A stretch of 64,000 nt of DNA, from positions 3,867,996-3,931,995 of the forward strand of contig QVOM02000103.1 of assembly GCA_003586115.2 (NCBI GenBank), given 5' to 3'. A program made the position numbers and the translations under genes. The notes below the pieces were generated by a model. It was not told where the DNA came from. It saw only the letters and a list, made by a program, of their open reading frames with translations, and made no database searches. Positions 1 to 12,650 of the stretch are shown here, in pieces. Position 1 is the first letter of the stretch; every line of letters begins with the position of its first letter. Source of the DNA: Salvator merianae (lineage: Eukaryota > Chordata > Lepidosauria > Squamata > Teiidae).

Positions 1-559
1 TACCTGACTAAGACTGACCATGTAGGAAATGATTTCCAGTTGTCTACCTATCTGTAGCTGCTTTTGTCCCAGTCAGATTATATTTTTCATCAAGATTTCC
101 TAAAGTAATGCATCAGTCAGAAAGAGACATGAAGCAGATAAGTTTGTTGGGTATGCACAACACCTTTTTCTTGAATTTTGCTGACTTTATTACACCAGGT
201 CTAAACATTCACTTCTTTATGAACAGTGATCATCATACTGGCATGGATTTCTAGAGGAATTTCCAGTGGAGATGGGAAGCATAGGATATTGAAGTATGCC
301 TTGATTAACAACATTTTTTGGTGGAGCAAAAATAAATCTTGAAATGTGCAGGCCTTTCTGTCTTTTTTTCCTTTTTTTTTTTTTAAATGCTTCAAAATTT
401 CATTTTAAGAATGAATTTTTCCTGGACTGAACAAATGGCCTGTCTGGTTTGGCATTTTATTGGTGCAGTGAACCAACGTTGGAAAGGCCACAAGCATGGT
501 GCAAGCAGAACTGCTGCTCGTTAGCTACATACCACTATCAGTAATAGGGGAATGCATTA

Positions 560-1930
560 TTTGTTTATTGTGTAATTTGTATTCTGCCTTCGCAGGGCGG
601 CTAGCAATAGATAAGCAAATAACTTTAAAAAATAGTAAAATAGCAGTCAACTAGATCACAACAATTGCCCATGAATATAATAAAACAAAATAACATAATG
701 GCAATTTAAAAGCTGAATAATCAGACGTAAGCAGATGGAAAGAAATGTGTTTTAAGCTGCTTTGTGGAATGAAGCAAGGCAGTAGAGAGTTCCATGAAGT
801 AGAACTGCCACTAGAAAAGCCCCTTTTCTGGTGTGAAACACTTTAAGTACCTATAGATTCAGAACCTGTAAAGTATCCCAGAATTTGTGAAAGTTCCTGA
901 TAGATGCTCCTAACCGGAGTATAGCTTACTTGGCTGCTAAGGAGCTAAGGCACGAGGAGTCTTAAAAACAGTGTTTAAGATCTTGTCCTGAATCTGATAA
1001 TGGATAGGAATCTAATGCAATAAATGCAATAATGGGGTTACATGGTCCTAGTTCTGTGCTGCTGCATTTTGGACAAGCTGAAGCCTTTGGATTATTTTCC
1101 ATAGGACCCCCAAATATAGCTAATGCAATAGTCGAGTTTAGAAATAAAAAGAGCATATGCCTCTCAGGCCATTGCTTGTTGATCTAAACAAGGGCACAGT
1201 TGCTTCACTAGTCTAACTTTTGCAAAGGCTCCTTTAGCCACTCAGATTCAATAAGAGCCAGAAATACAAGATAAGCCCCATATCTCAGATCCAATTCCTC
1301 GGTGGCAATGGCACACTGCCATAGGATACTAGATAAGAAAAATAAGGGGTGGGTCAAAACATCACTTATTGTGATTTAGATTACTGTGGTTTAAGTCTGA
1401 GTTGGCTTTGAATCATCCAGCAGCTAGTGGCCTGCAGACATTGAGATAAGCTGTCTCCTTCCACACCACTATTAGAAGAAATAGGGATGTATAATTGGGT
1501 ATCACTGGCATATCGGTGACAATGAATTCTAAAGCTGTGGATAAGTTCCCCCAGTAGATATTATAGATAATAGATATGAACATACCATACTGTAGGGAAG
1601 TGACCAAGGTTTTGAATGTTCCTCCTCAGGACTGACTGGGAGAGTCCTCACAAATAAGCTTGTAACTGCTACAACACTGTGCCTCCAATGCTTAGGTTGT
1701 GGAGATACGCCATAAGGATATTATGACCAGTAGTACTGAATGCTGTGAAAAGGTCCAGCAGGACCAATAAGGGTCCGTATCTTTTATCCAAAGCTGCAAG
1801 AAATCATGTAAGCGGGGTGCAAGGACAATCTCAGTACTATGGTATGATCTAAAGCCCAACTGATAGATAGTCTGCCTCATCTAAATCATTATGCTTCTGA
1901 ATAATAGTAGTTGATAAGCTCTGATTGATG
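560..1930 (-). mobile_element. Degraded L2-clade LINE, 3' part of ORF2 and tail
   Basis: Read on the minus strand, this holds ordered but frame-broken pieces of a non-LTR reverse transcriptase. They are QLGFRSYHSTE (about 1880-1850), LLDLFTAFSTTGHNIL (about 1770-1720), the catalytic box as YASDTQLY (Tyr codon 1510-1512, so YADD has become YASD), LQLVQNAAA (about 1090-1065), and a C-terminal WNSLL near 800. A 3' tail with a short GC stem and AAT-rich end follows at about 620-560. The 5' half of the element is absent, the usual 5' truncation. Stops and frameshifts make it non-functional. L2 clade is inferred from the RT motifs and tail; CR1 is the closest alternative. Confidence 0.75.
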
Positions 1931-2384
1931 TCACGCAAGAGGACTCTTGATATCAGGGGTGGAAAGACCTTTTCAGGCCTCTAGAGAGATATCTCAGCTT
2001 GGGAAAGAGCAGAGCTATGATGTCGTGCTACACAGCTGATGGTCACATATAGGTGGGTAAACTCTGTTACCCACTGGAGTAAGGGTGGTAAGTGCATTTA
2101 ACCTGATCCTTTGCAGTGTTATTGTTCATGATAGCTGCTTTGATTTACTTTGCCTTTGCTAGGAAAAAACCCCTAATGCACAAACAGAGCTTTGTTGTAG
2201 ATATGTGGTCTCAGTGCAAGATACTGACAGTGTTTATCTCACATGATTTTGTCTAATCCTCTAAATTGTGTGCCTTGAATGAGAAATGTGAATTCCTCTG
2301 AGATTGGAGGCAAAATGCTTACTGGGGTATGAGTTGAGCAAGCTATATATTCTTGTTCTGCTTATCAGCTGCTATAGGGAACTG
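1931..2384. other. Unassigned sequence between two repeats
   Basis: It may include more decayed LINE at its left edge. I recognise no motif, exon or terminal repeat. Confidence 0.4.
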
Positions 2385-2460
2385 GTTGACACTATGAGAA
2401 CAGGCCGCTGGATTCTATGGGTCCCTGCACCAATCCAGCAGGGTTTTCTTATATCCATAT
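2385..2460 (+). repeat. CR1-like 3'-end fragment (sauropsid 'gatccagcagggctcttctta' repeat)
   Basis: The phrases 'cactatgagaacaggccgctgga' and 'ccaatccagcagggttttcttat' match the common sauropsid repeat whose end reads 'actgtgagaacaggatgctgga ... gatccagcagggctcttctta'. The copy at 54755-55010 has the same orientation, and 39365-39600 is an inverted copy. I believe it is CR1-derived, but the family name is from memory. Confidence 0.5.
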
Positions 2461-3900
2461 GGCTTCATTGATTCTAAATTACATCCTTATTTTGCTCCAC
2501 AAAGCGCAAGCAGGAAACATCATTCACAGGGTTCTCATGTCCTTTGTATGCTGCTTTTTTTTAAATGTAATTTTATAAAAAATGTAGTTACAGTTAACCG
2601 TAATCATCTGTGCTTTAATGATATGTATGATTAAATACATTGAGGATTGGTTGAAAAAGTCATATTGTTAATGCTAAATAAGGTTCCACATGTCATGCAT
2701 GGCATACCTGCCATAGCTGAAAGCTGAATTTTATTGTATATAATCATGTCTTAGAATGTAATGAATGTATTTGTTGAACTATATTATATTGTTTATATGG
2801 ATAAATGCTCTTTAGTAAGACAAGGAGTTCTAGGATTTTTATTTTGAAAGATCTCTTGTTCAGATTATGAGTGGATGGTGGCTTCATTGGAAGGAATTGT
2901 TACATATAGGCAGGAAGGTTCCACCACAAGTCTTCTTAAAATGCAAAGGGAAATGGTCCCATTGGTTAATTGTTGTATATAGTGTACATAATTGATATGC
3001 AGCAGGGACCAATCCCATTGGCTTAGCTATGGTTCAGAATTGTATATAAGTGTAGATTCAGACTGGAGCTGAGTTTGGGAGGCTAGATTTAGCTCTTTCA
3101 CATTTATTTTAGCTCCTAAATTTTGTGTCTCATGGCATGCTGCTATTTAATGCTTTTTAACTTGATTTAGTACCAAATTTAGCTTTTTTTAAAGAAATCC
3201 TGTAAATCCAACCTGTCAATGAGAAATCTGAATGCTGAGTGGAATGTCAATCAATCTCAGAGGACTTCCTCTCATAGGTTGAATAGAGGAATAATTCTTC
3301 TTATATATCTATATGAAGTTTTGATTTATTGAATGGAGTGTCAACCTTCACTCACTTGCGTAGACTACAAAGATCCCAGCGTGTCCTACCTTTGCGTGCT
3401 TGTAGCCTATGAGTGCAGTCATGGCTCTGTGACCAAAATGAAATTTAATTGGATATTCATAGCTCAATTTTTAGTTATTTTTTATTTTTATATTTTTCTC
3501 CCCCAGATACCTTGAGTGTTTTTTAGGCATAAGCCTAGCTGCTGTTTGAAAATTTTTGTTGGCAACCTGACCTGGAAACGTTGATTAAGTTAAGCCTAAT
3601 TTGCTACTATTCTTTAGAGCTGAATAAATCACTGTTTTTTCACCTTCAACATGAGCTGGATTCATTTATGTCTAGAGACAAGCCTTACAACAGGTAAATT
3701 TTAAGTTTAGAAATTAATTTGGGAAAACATCATACAGCATTGCCAATGTCTTGCAATGTTTGTGAAAATTATGATTGCTTGAGGGACACCTTAACCCTCC
3801 TGTGTGAAGAATCTTCTCCTGTTCACTTTTTATCTAGCGCACTCCAGCATCTTTCTTGGTATTAGTGAGAAAACCTGAAACTGCTGGAAAATTATAGCAA
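2461..3900. other. AT-rich intron-like sequence, nothing recognised
   Basis: No repeat family, exon or long frame with sensible composition was found. A short frame at 3333-3515 (+) lacks any motif. Confidence 0.4.
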
Positions 3901-3911
3901 TAGTAATAATA

Positions 3912-3959
<48 letters not shown>

Positions 3960-3971
3960 GTAGTAGTAGTA

Positions 3972-4042
<71 letters not shown>
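3901..4042 (+). repeat. (TAA)n microsatellite with (TAG)n interruption
   Basis: About 140 bp of TAA/AAT trinucleotides, with a run of TAG units at about 3958-3973. On the minus strand it reads as a spurious poly-Ile/poly-Leu peptide. Confidence 0.97.
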
Positions 4043-4044
<2 letters not shown>

Positions 4045-4204
4045 GATAGCCAACTGAAAGTTTTATTTTCTGTTCTTCATGTCCAGAACTGTTTTTGTCT
4101 TTGGGTTCTGTGCAAAAAGCTAAAACATGTCCCAGTTTCCCTTCTGATTGAACCCCATTTTCTTTTCTTATCAGTACAGGCCAAAAAAGATTATGCTTTT
4201 TAGG

Positions 4205-5430
4205 GTTTTTTATTATTAATTTATTTATAGAATTCAAATTGTAATATAGACATTAAAAACAAAAAGACATAAGAAAATATATATAATTCTGCACATTACC
4301 CTTTTTAAATATTATATCAATATAGAAATCATATTTATAATTTAAAAATTATATATACACATTATATAAAAGATCAGTGATAGTTCATAATAATACATAT
4401 TGATATCGCAATTTATGAAACAAAACTATTTTACCAAAGATTTTAACAATGTAAAAGTAGGTAACATATCCTTTTCATTAGTGTTAAGAAAGAGATGATC
4501 CCATATATTTGAAAAATAATATTTTAATTTAATACTTTTCAGGTTTTTTTCATTTTATATGTGATTAATTCCATAATTCACATATTCAAAACTTGTTTAT
4601 AAGTGTAATATAGTTAATATTTCTTTAGTTTTCCAAGATAGTTTTTTTTGCTGACAGTAACAAAAAATCTGTTAATATTTTTATTGAAAAGGGAATATTT
4701 ATATTAATATGTATGTGAAATAAGCATAACTGTGGACATAGTGGTATTTTTATACCTGTGAACTGCCTAATTTCTAAAATTATTTCATTCCAAAAAGATG
4801 AATTAATGGACAATACCAAAACATGTTTATTTAAGTTCCTTTTTGTTTATAACCTTGCCAACAATTTGATGAATTTAATCATTCTAGATAGTAAACAAGG
4901 TGCATAATACAAACTTTAACAACAATTCTCTTGTATGAGCCAAATTAATATATTTTAATTTTTGTGTTATTAAATTATCCCAATGTCCAAATTGAATATC
5001 ACTATCTAAATCGGATTTCCAAATATTTTTAATTGAATGTATATAATAGTTATTGGTGTTATTTAAAATATTATATATTTTAGAAACCATACCTTTAGTA
5101 TTTTGTAATAAATACAAAAAAACAAAACCCTTCAGATTTTATTGTTGACCGATTTACAGGTTCTATATAATCAATAGATTTAAGAATTGATGATAAAGAT
5201 AAAATTAACAACCAGTATTTTGATACAGGTATACAATATTGCTTCCAAGATTTTTAAACTAATAATCATCCTGTATTATCATAGAAATCCTTAACAGCAT
5301 AAAATCCAGTTTCTCTCAATTTCTTTCAAATATTATAATTTTTCCAATTTATAAAAAACTGCAAGTATTTTATTGGTGTAAATGGAGAAGAGAAAGGAAA
5401 CAAAATAGATCTCCATCGATGCCAGCTTAT
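4205..5430 (-). mobile_element. L1-like LINE, 3' end of ORF2 (decayed)
   Basis: The minus strand reads, from about 5380 down, KYLQFFINWKNYN, then KGMVSKIYNILNN (about 5090-5050), a Trp-rich segment with WKSDLD, and FWYCPL followed by INSSFWNEIILEI (about 4820-4760). The order matches the C-terminal part of L1-type ORF2 ('kg..skiYnlL', 'wW.Cp.i..FW..i'). Several stops and shifts interrupt it. The element's 3' end is AT-rich near 4205, close to the (TAA)n array. The composition is very A/T-rich. L1 is the best fit but weaker than the L2 calls. Confidence 0.55.
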
Positions 5431-5594
5431 TAAAACTTCAAAAACAACAATAATTAATGTTTTTATTTCGTCACTAAATCACACACAGGCAGCTTCCAGA
5501 CAGTGCCTAAATATAATGCTATTTAGTAATATTCCAGAAGAAAGCATTTCCAGAATAATCGCTAGTTGCCCAGATGGCTAACTGTGCAGGTTAA
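5431..5594. other. Short unassigned spacer
   Basis: Nothing recognised. Confidence 0.4.
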
Positions 5595-5929
5595 GTGAAA
5601 GAACTAACTTGGTCTGGGCATGTAATATCGCAATGCATGCATCTGGGTATTAGATACCTGGAAGTGTGTGACTACTGCCTCATGTGCATGCACAGCTGCC
5701 ATTTGGGATCTGGTTTGCAAGTGGCCATTTCCAAGCTGGTAGATTGCATGAGCAAACATCCAGACCAGGTTTTTAACCTGGGTTGGAAGTTGATTTTCCC
5801 ACAATAACATTATTGCAGGATATTACTTCAAGATCCCAGCACTATGTTAAAATTGCCAAGGACACATGTGGCAATCCCAACATAGCCCCTGGATAATCCC
5901 AAGTTTTACACCTGATCTGGATGTAGCCT
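5595..5929 (-). mobile_element. Family B non-autonomous DNA transposon, copy 1
   Basis: The reverse strand starts with a terminal-repeat-like 'aggctacatccagatc' (ending at 5929). A core follows, 'gggattatccaggggctatgttgggattgccacatgtg', split here as two motifs: gggattatccaggggct and tgggattgccacatgtg. Next come 'caataatgttattgtgggaa' and 'caacccaggt'. The same ordered motifs occur at 56131-56445 and, more diverged, at 36465-37111 and 59365-59715. It has no coding capacity. The superfamily is not determined. Confidence 0.6.
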
Positions 5930-7342
5930 CAGTGTTACTTCACTATATCTGAAGTAATTCCAACAATATATTGCTTGGATGGATCAAAAAACATACATTT
6001 TCTTAGCAGTTGTTAAGAAGAGATGCTGAACCAGAATGACCAAAGTCAACAGGGCTGTTCTTATATTCCTGTTACAAATTACTATAGGAACTGTCTCAGG
6101 AATGACATCAGCTTGGTACATTAAAAATTGGAATTCAGTATTGAGCATTGTTATTCAAATACTCTGTTGCAGCAGGCCACCTCTTCAAAGACCCTCTGTT
6201 GACCTTGTATATTTCATATATTGGATTAAATATCTATAGCTAAGAAGGGTAAAGACATAGGGGAGGAAAGAAGTTTCTTGGGAAATGCATTGTATTTTCT
6301 ACAAGAAGAAACACTAACTTTGAAATGAAACCTTCTTCTTTCCCTAGAAAAATCAGTATGTTTCACTGGATCAGTGCACTAAACCTGCAGCTAGCTTGAA
6401 ACCTGCCGTCTTTACTTCCTTTTTTCAAAATGACAGATATAATTAATGAAACTCACTCAGTTAATTTTCAGCCTATCCTGAGTGGCAAGGTATTGCTACA
6501 TTATCCAGTAAAATGCAGAATAATTTATCTTCTAAGTTACTCTGAGTGCTGTGTTTAGAAGAAAAAAATTAAGTGACCAAAGTTTGCAAGCTACTGCAAT
6601 AAATTACAAGATGATTTTTTTTCTCTTATAGTAGGACTCTGTGACCTTATTCTACAGATAAATGATTTTGATTAGTACATTGCTCTTAAATGCTCATTTT
6701 AAATTGGTTAGCAGAAGACACTGAAAAATTGATATTGCACAGGGGAACCTGAAAATAAATAGGGGCTGAAGCCACAGTCCATGTTGGTTCTACTCCATTA
6801 TGCTTTGGTCTCCAGCAGCTTTGTCATAATGCCAAAGCCTGACTTTGTCTTCTATGCTCATTCTGATCATTCTTGCTCATTCTCCTTTCATGTCCAAATG
6901 GTATTTGTGTTGGGGTCTTGCTCCTGTCTACCTGCTTACTGTCACTGCTGACCTTTTTTCTTGTGTTTGTTGTGCTGTGTTTGTGTGGCAATATTGGCAC
7001 TTGCTGAGAAGTCTCTGAACACAATTTGTTTTCCTACATGGTTGCCTCCTCTCTCAGGCATAATGATGGGCACTGACCTTTTATAGCATGACAGGGGTCA
7101 CATCACTCCGTCAGTGGTGTAAAAGTGACATGGTAGGAAGAAGTTAAGAGGGAGAATGTCAAAAGGTTGATTTAATAGTGTGTCTGCTTCTCTTGAAATC
7201 TTCCATCCTGCAGAAGTAACTCATCTCTCAAAACATGGAAAAAGCTTCTCTCAGTAGCTAGGTAACATTCTGATGCAGTAACGTTAGTACTCTTTTATTC
7301 TCTTTTTGGTAGTATTGTTTGTGTATAGAAGTATGCAAGTAG
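5930..7342. other. Unassigned intron-like sequence
   Basis: No exon, LINE motif or terminal inverted repeat recognised. Short frames at 6036 (+) and 6824 (-) show no domain. Confidence 0.4.
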
Positions 7343-7664
7343 TAGAGGTGTGCTTGGACCAAAATTTAGTGGTTCTGTTTGGTTCAGTTCAGTTCAAATT
7401 GAACTAAACCAGACTATTCCTGCTTTGCGTTCTGTTCAAACTGTTTTTTTTTTTTTCAAACTACCTTTGTTCATGTTTTATTCAAGCCATGTAAACTGTT
7501 GAACCGTCCTTGGTTCACTATGATTCACTTGCTTCATAGAACACCCCTCAGTTCAGTTTAACTGAACTTTTTTTTTTTGAACCATTGGATGGTTTGGTTT
7601 GCATGCAAACACTGCAGTTCACTGAGAACTGTGAATGCACTGAACTAGTTTAGCTCATTTCTAA
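7343..7664. mobile_element. Family C MITE-like element, copy 1
   Basis: It begins 'tagaggtgtgcttgg', close to the 'ctagagatgtg' terminus of the family C copies near 26.9, 32.2 and 45.6 kb. The interior is rich in 'gttcaaac', 'gttcag' and 'gaact' words on both strands. The right end near 7664 is poorly defined. Non-coding. Confidence 0.45.
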
Positions 7665-10600
7665 GAAATAGCTCTGAGGTCAGAGAAGAGACTGGCTAGC
7701 AGAAGCCAGTAGGTGACTGCAAGAGGAGTAGCTTCTCAGAATTCAGCCTTTGAAATGAGAAAACTGGTTGCAAACAGTGCTTTGATGGTATTATACACGA
7801 AACCTTGTTTGTCATTGTTTCCTGGTAAGGAATCCTGGTAAGTGCCTCCTGTCCACTAACATCTGGCTGCAGCTGAAATGTTGCATTGGCCACTTGTTGT
7901 TACTGATTGAATCCTGAATACTTAGCCACTTTTCCTATTGCTTTCTCTTGAGTAGGTCTGCAAAAGTGCAGAGACTGGAAGGGGTTGCTTGTAAAGCTAT
8001 CTTATGGCATTCTGCTACTCGAGGTGAAAGGGAGCATGTACATACAGAGAAATTCCATCATAAGTAATCATACAATAGTGTAACTAAGTATGGCATCAGT
8101 ATTATACTGAGGGAGAGCAGGATACATGAGGAAAACTGAGCAAAGGACACAACTGCTACCTTTTTCTCTCCACTATCAGCTTAAGATTATTTTATTTTTT
8201 ATTATTCTTTTATTTTTACAAAATCAAAACAAATTACAAATAAAACATTGAAAAATCACACAACTCAGTGGGTAACGATTCCTTGTCTCTGAGCATGTCC
8301 AGAAAAGGGCCAGAGTGTATTTATTAATAAACATGATTATGTTTCAGCAGGGTCATGGTTTACCTCCATGCCATCTGTGTTCTCAAGTCTGACTGACTAT
8401 ATCCCATTGGTTCTTGGTCAATCTCCCAATCACTGGACATGAGTACACAAGTTTCCAGCATCTATATCTATTGCTATTCAGTTCTGGACTAAATGACAAT
8501 AGAAATGTGAACAGAAAAGGCAAAGAGAGCATTTTGAAGCCTGCAAAGGATTATTAACACTAATATTTTCTTATGTGTGTGTGTGTTTCCTACACATATT
8601 GACAAGCATGGAGTGATTTAGATGTTGAAGTAAATTGTAAAAGGCTGTTAAAGCAGAAACCTAATTGAACAAATCAAGCATTAAGAATGGATTAGTTCTT
8701 TCTGATATAAAGGGGAAGAGAATAATTTAAACAGCAATTTTAATGACTATCACCAGTTGAAGTGCAAATGGAAATTTTATCAGATCATAACTTCCTATAA
8801 CCATGCAGCATTTCTGTGTTGTTTTCAGGATAACTGCATTAAAAATTAAATTACATCAAGATTGCCTGTTGATTGTAGAAAACTATGCAGGTCCTGGATC
8901 TAAAAATTGATTGACTGCTTTGCAATTAGTTCTTTATTACTGAACTTCCAGCAAGAGTCATTAGAATCAGGCTCCGAACTGTCCAAGCCACAGAGCCAGA
9001 CAAACAGTAAAGCAAGAATGAAGCAAGAGAAGATTGCACCAAGCTCTCCAGTGCCTCTCAAGCTCAACTCCAAACTAACCAAAACCAGTGCAAAAACTTC
9101 AAATACAAGACAGAGATTTTGTTCCATAAGTAGCACATCGTCACCTTGCAGCAAGAATCTGCATGCAGGACCTGAGGGATTGGGTGTCATGTGATTCCTG
9201 TCACTGGCACAGCTGTTGAGCAACCAGCTGAAATTACTGGTTGCTAAACAGGATGTATGGCCAATCACACTGTAATCACACTGAGCATTTGTAAATGTCA
9301 CATGACACAATCTGGATGGTCATGAGGGGCCTATGACTTTAGGTGTGGAACACTCCACCCCTCCTGTGGTCATGTGATCATAGCCTTAAATGTTAATATT
9401 TCTTGGAAAATTAGGGGCAAAGCATTGTGGGCAGGGAAACTTTGTTCACCAGATGTTTGGGGGCTATAAGTCTCATTATCTGTAATCATTTGTTATATTC
9501 TTCATTAGGATTATTGAAGCTAGAGGTATACATGGGATGGCTTTTGGGTATGATGTTTCATCAGTATGGTGAAGCCTTTCAGACAAAGGCAGTTTCCTGT
9601 TCCCATGTGAGTCAGGAGGTCCTATGCCACTCTAAATAGAGAACAGGAGGATTACTGCTTCCTGTTGACAAGCCCACAAAACAGCTGGACAGTTAGTCAG
9701 TTTGTCAGGAATGTTTGAAGTTTTATCTCATCAAGGGCATTTTGAGAAAATGGTGGTATTGGGAAATATCTGATTTTTAAAGTGTTTGCAAGTATTTCCA
9801 ACCTTGCACTCTGCTTTAAAAATCTTAAACTTAGGGCTTGTTTCCAATGCTTCAGCTCAACAAAGGAGAAATCTAGTGGTTTTAAGGGAATTTTAACCCC
9901 CCACCCCAGTAAAACCCATTAATATTACCTTTGTGCCTGCACATCTCTTGCAAGTGCAGGAGATCTCAGTGGTAGAAATGAATGTTTCATTCAAGAACAA
10001 TTGCAGATGTTCTCTTTCAGAATCATTCCCATCAAGTGGTGTTTACTGATGTAACTCTTTCTGGTTTTGTTCAGAAATGACTTCTGGATTTCTGTTGGAC
10101 TCTTGCTGAGAGGCACATAATTCTTACCTTGGTTTTACACCAAGATGGTCTAGAAAAATATTCTTCATGTAACAAATTACTGTCTGTATACTTATATATC
10201 TTTTCTTCTTCTCTTGGCTTCTGTGAACTTTTGAACTGCATTGTACATGAACTGATACTTGCCTCTGTTTTTATCCACATGGGAAATAGGTTGCCATTTG
10301 AAAGGGAAGACTACTGGCCATTTGTCATTTGTGGCTGATGTCTTCAATGACTCAACTTGACCTATACTCTTCAATGAAGCCTCTACATCCACTGACTTCA
10401 TAAATGTAGTCCCTTGACCCTCAGCTATTTCTGTTATATCATTAATGTTTAGTATTTAGGTTCTTAAATCTTTATTTAAGATTTAAATCTTATTTTTAAG
10501 AGTAAAGGTGATTAAAAAGGTATAGCCTTGTTTATTTGTCTATATTGTTTAGACTGTGTAGAATATATAGAATTATAAATACAATGCAGAATTGAATTTT

Positions 10601-12650
10601 CAGTGCTGACCTGTGAAGTCACATCAATTTTTCCCCCTAAACAAACATACTGTGGCATTCTTTAGTAAGTCAAAAACATTATCTCATATAGTTTCTGTTT
10701 TTTCAAGGTCCTTGTCTTAGAAGGTGCTGAGCAGGATGAAGTGCATTATATTTAATCAGTTTAGCCTAAGACAACTTAATAGTGTGGAAAATATACCTAT
10801 TGAGTAGAATGAAGTCTAGTAGGTCCTTTTCTATCATGGTCAGATAAATACCTTCAGGACATACAAGCAACAGCCTTCTCAAGACCAGTTTTCAAGAGCA
10901 TAACATTTATATTCCCAGGGGGCTTTACCTTAAGAAGCATAAGTAACAGCCTCAAGCTTCATAAAGGGCAATGACTACACAACTGTTTATTTGAAGACTG
11001 GAGTCACCTGTGGAGATCACATTAAAATGTGATGATCCATGAAAGTCCCATTGAATCTTGGGCAAATCCACTGTTAGTGTAGAGTGGATTTTATTCACTT
11101 AGAATCTGTTGTTGTTTTGCTTTTTCCTGCAATTAGAATAGCTGCTGTTTGGGGCGAATGCTGCACCAGATTATCTACAGGTGGAGGTGGTATTTCCAGT
11201 GAGGGAAAATAGGTTTTTTTGTTGTTATTTTTCACTTGAATTGGCCAGTCACTGCTATTCAGTCTTGAAATTTCACTGCAGAGCCTCAATGCAAGGTAAA
11301 ATGGACTCTGCTGTTATAGTTCTATGCATTCTCATCATTGACCTGCACTGCCTGAGACATATACTGCTTCTGATTTGGAATCCTGTGTCGCATAATTCCT
11401 TCCAGCATCCTAGAACTCTTGTTCATGTGCAGAAGTGCAGGTCCATTGGTGAAAGGCACAAAATAAAACATCCCCTTCATACTTAAAGCTTCATCTTCTA
11501 TGTGCAGTCTTCATGAGACTGGTGTGGGTGAGGAGACATGGGCTACAGTGACCCATCTATATAGATGTTATTCTGACTTCTGGTACAGGTAGTTTATATC
11601 AACAATGCTATCATTGGTCCTCTTCAGGAACACTGTGACCCTGGATATTGTACATTGTGAAGAATGGGCAAGCTGTCTTTTAGATCACGCAAAAGAGATG
11701 GAAGCAATAGCCAAGACAGAGTGATATTTTGCAGGCCATCAGTTGATAGATGGGCTGGATAGGAGAGGAAAAGGCAGAGCCAAAGAAGGGCAGGAGACAA
11801 TCACAGACAAGGCATACGTTTCAAAAAGTGAGGTGAGATAGGAGAAAACAAAAGGAAGCATCAGGTCTACAGCTATAGAAAAATAGTCTGTGAGATAGCT
11901 GATGCACCAGCAAAGGGGAAACTGGGTATTGACCACCAAGATGCTGGCACTTGTAAGCTGTGATAGGAAATGCAGGGAGATTCAGATAAGAAAACATGAA
12001 GAGACAACTCTGAATATGTGCTGGTATAGCTCATATTTTCTTTTCTTATTGAAAGCTTGTTGCTTTATCCAACTAAATATAAACTGTCTGTGACAGTTGG
12101 AAGGTTATTACAGTTTTGATAGGCCACTGAAGAAGATCCTGTTGGTGAGTTGAACCATGTTGCAGCATTCTCAGTTTGAGATATCCTGGAACTGACATTA
12201 GGAGTCATCTCTTTGACCTAGATTTCTTCATCCTAGGACAGCTTCTAACGCCTATGTTAAGATTTTTTTTTTTTATCACAATATATTTTGAGATATACAA
12301 ATGTAATTCTGAATGTTACTAATTTGTTTTTTGGACTGATTTTAGTTGATTTTTGGAGCCTCTTTACATATATCTATATATTTATCTATATTTGAGAGAC
12401 CTTTGGTTCCTAATAGAATTCTTTTTCTCTGTAAAGTCTTGTGCTAGCTTTTAAAGGAAGCAACTGATATTGCAATCCAATATGTGTATATTATTTTCAA
12501 ACCATGTTCTATTATCGAAAAATGGAGAAATTACTAATACAGAAGTATAATATCCAGACTGTTTAAAATAAGTTTCATTAAGAAAGAAAAAAAAATAAAC
12601 CCAAGATTGCATATACGAACTAGCAAGGTTCAACAATTTGTTTCCACATG
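7665..12650. other. Long unassigned stretch
   Basis: I recognise no exon or repeat family. The sequence at 8900-9420 is less AT-rich. It carries overlapping antisense frames (8907-9194 + and 8900-9310 -) and repeated 'tcatgtga' words near 9187, 9299 and 9373. This could be an unrecognised repeat. Frames at 10071-10401 also have no identifiable motif. Confidence 0.35.

Noticed and set aside
3830..4237. 135-codon minus frame rich in Leu and Ile
   Set aside because: It is a translation of the (TAA)n microsatellite.
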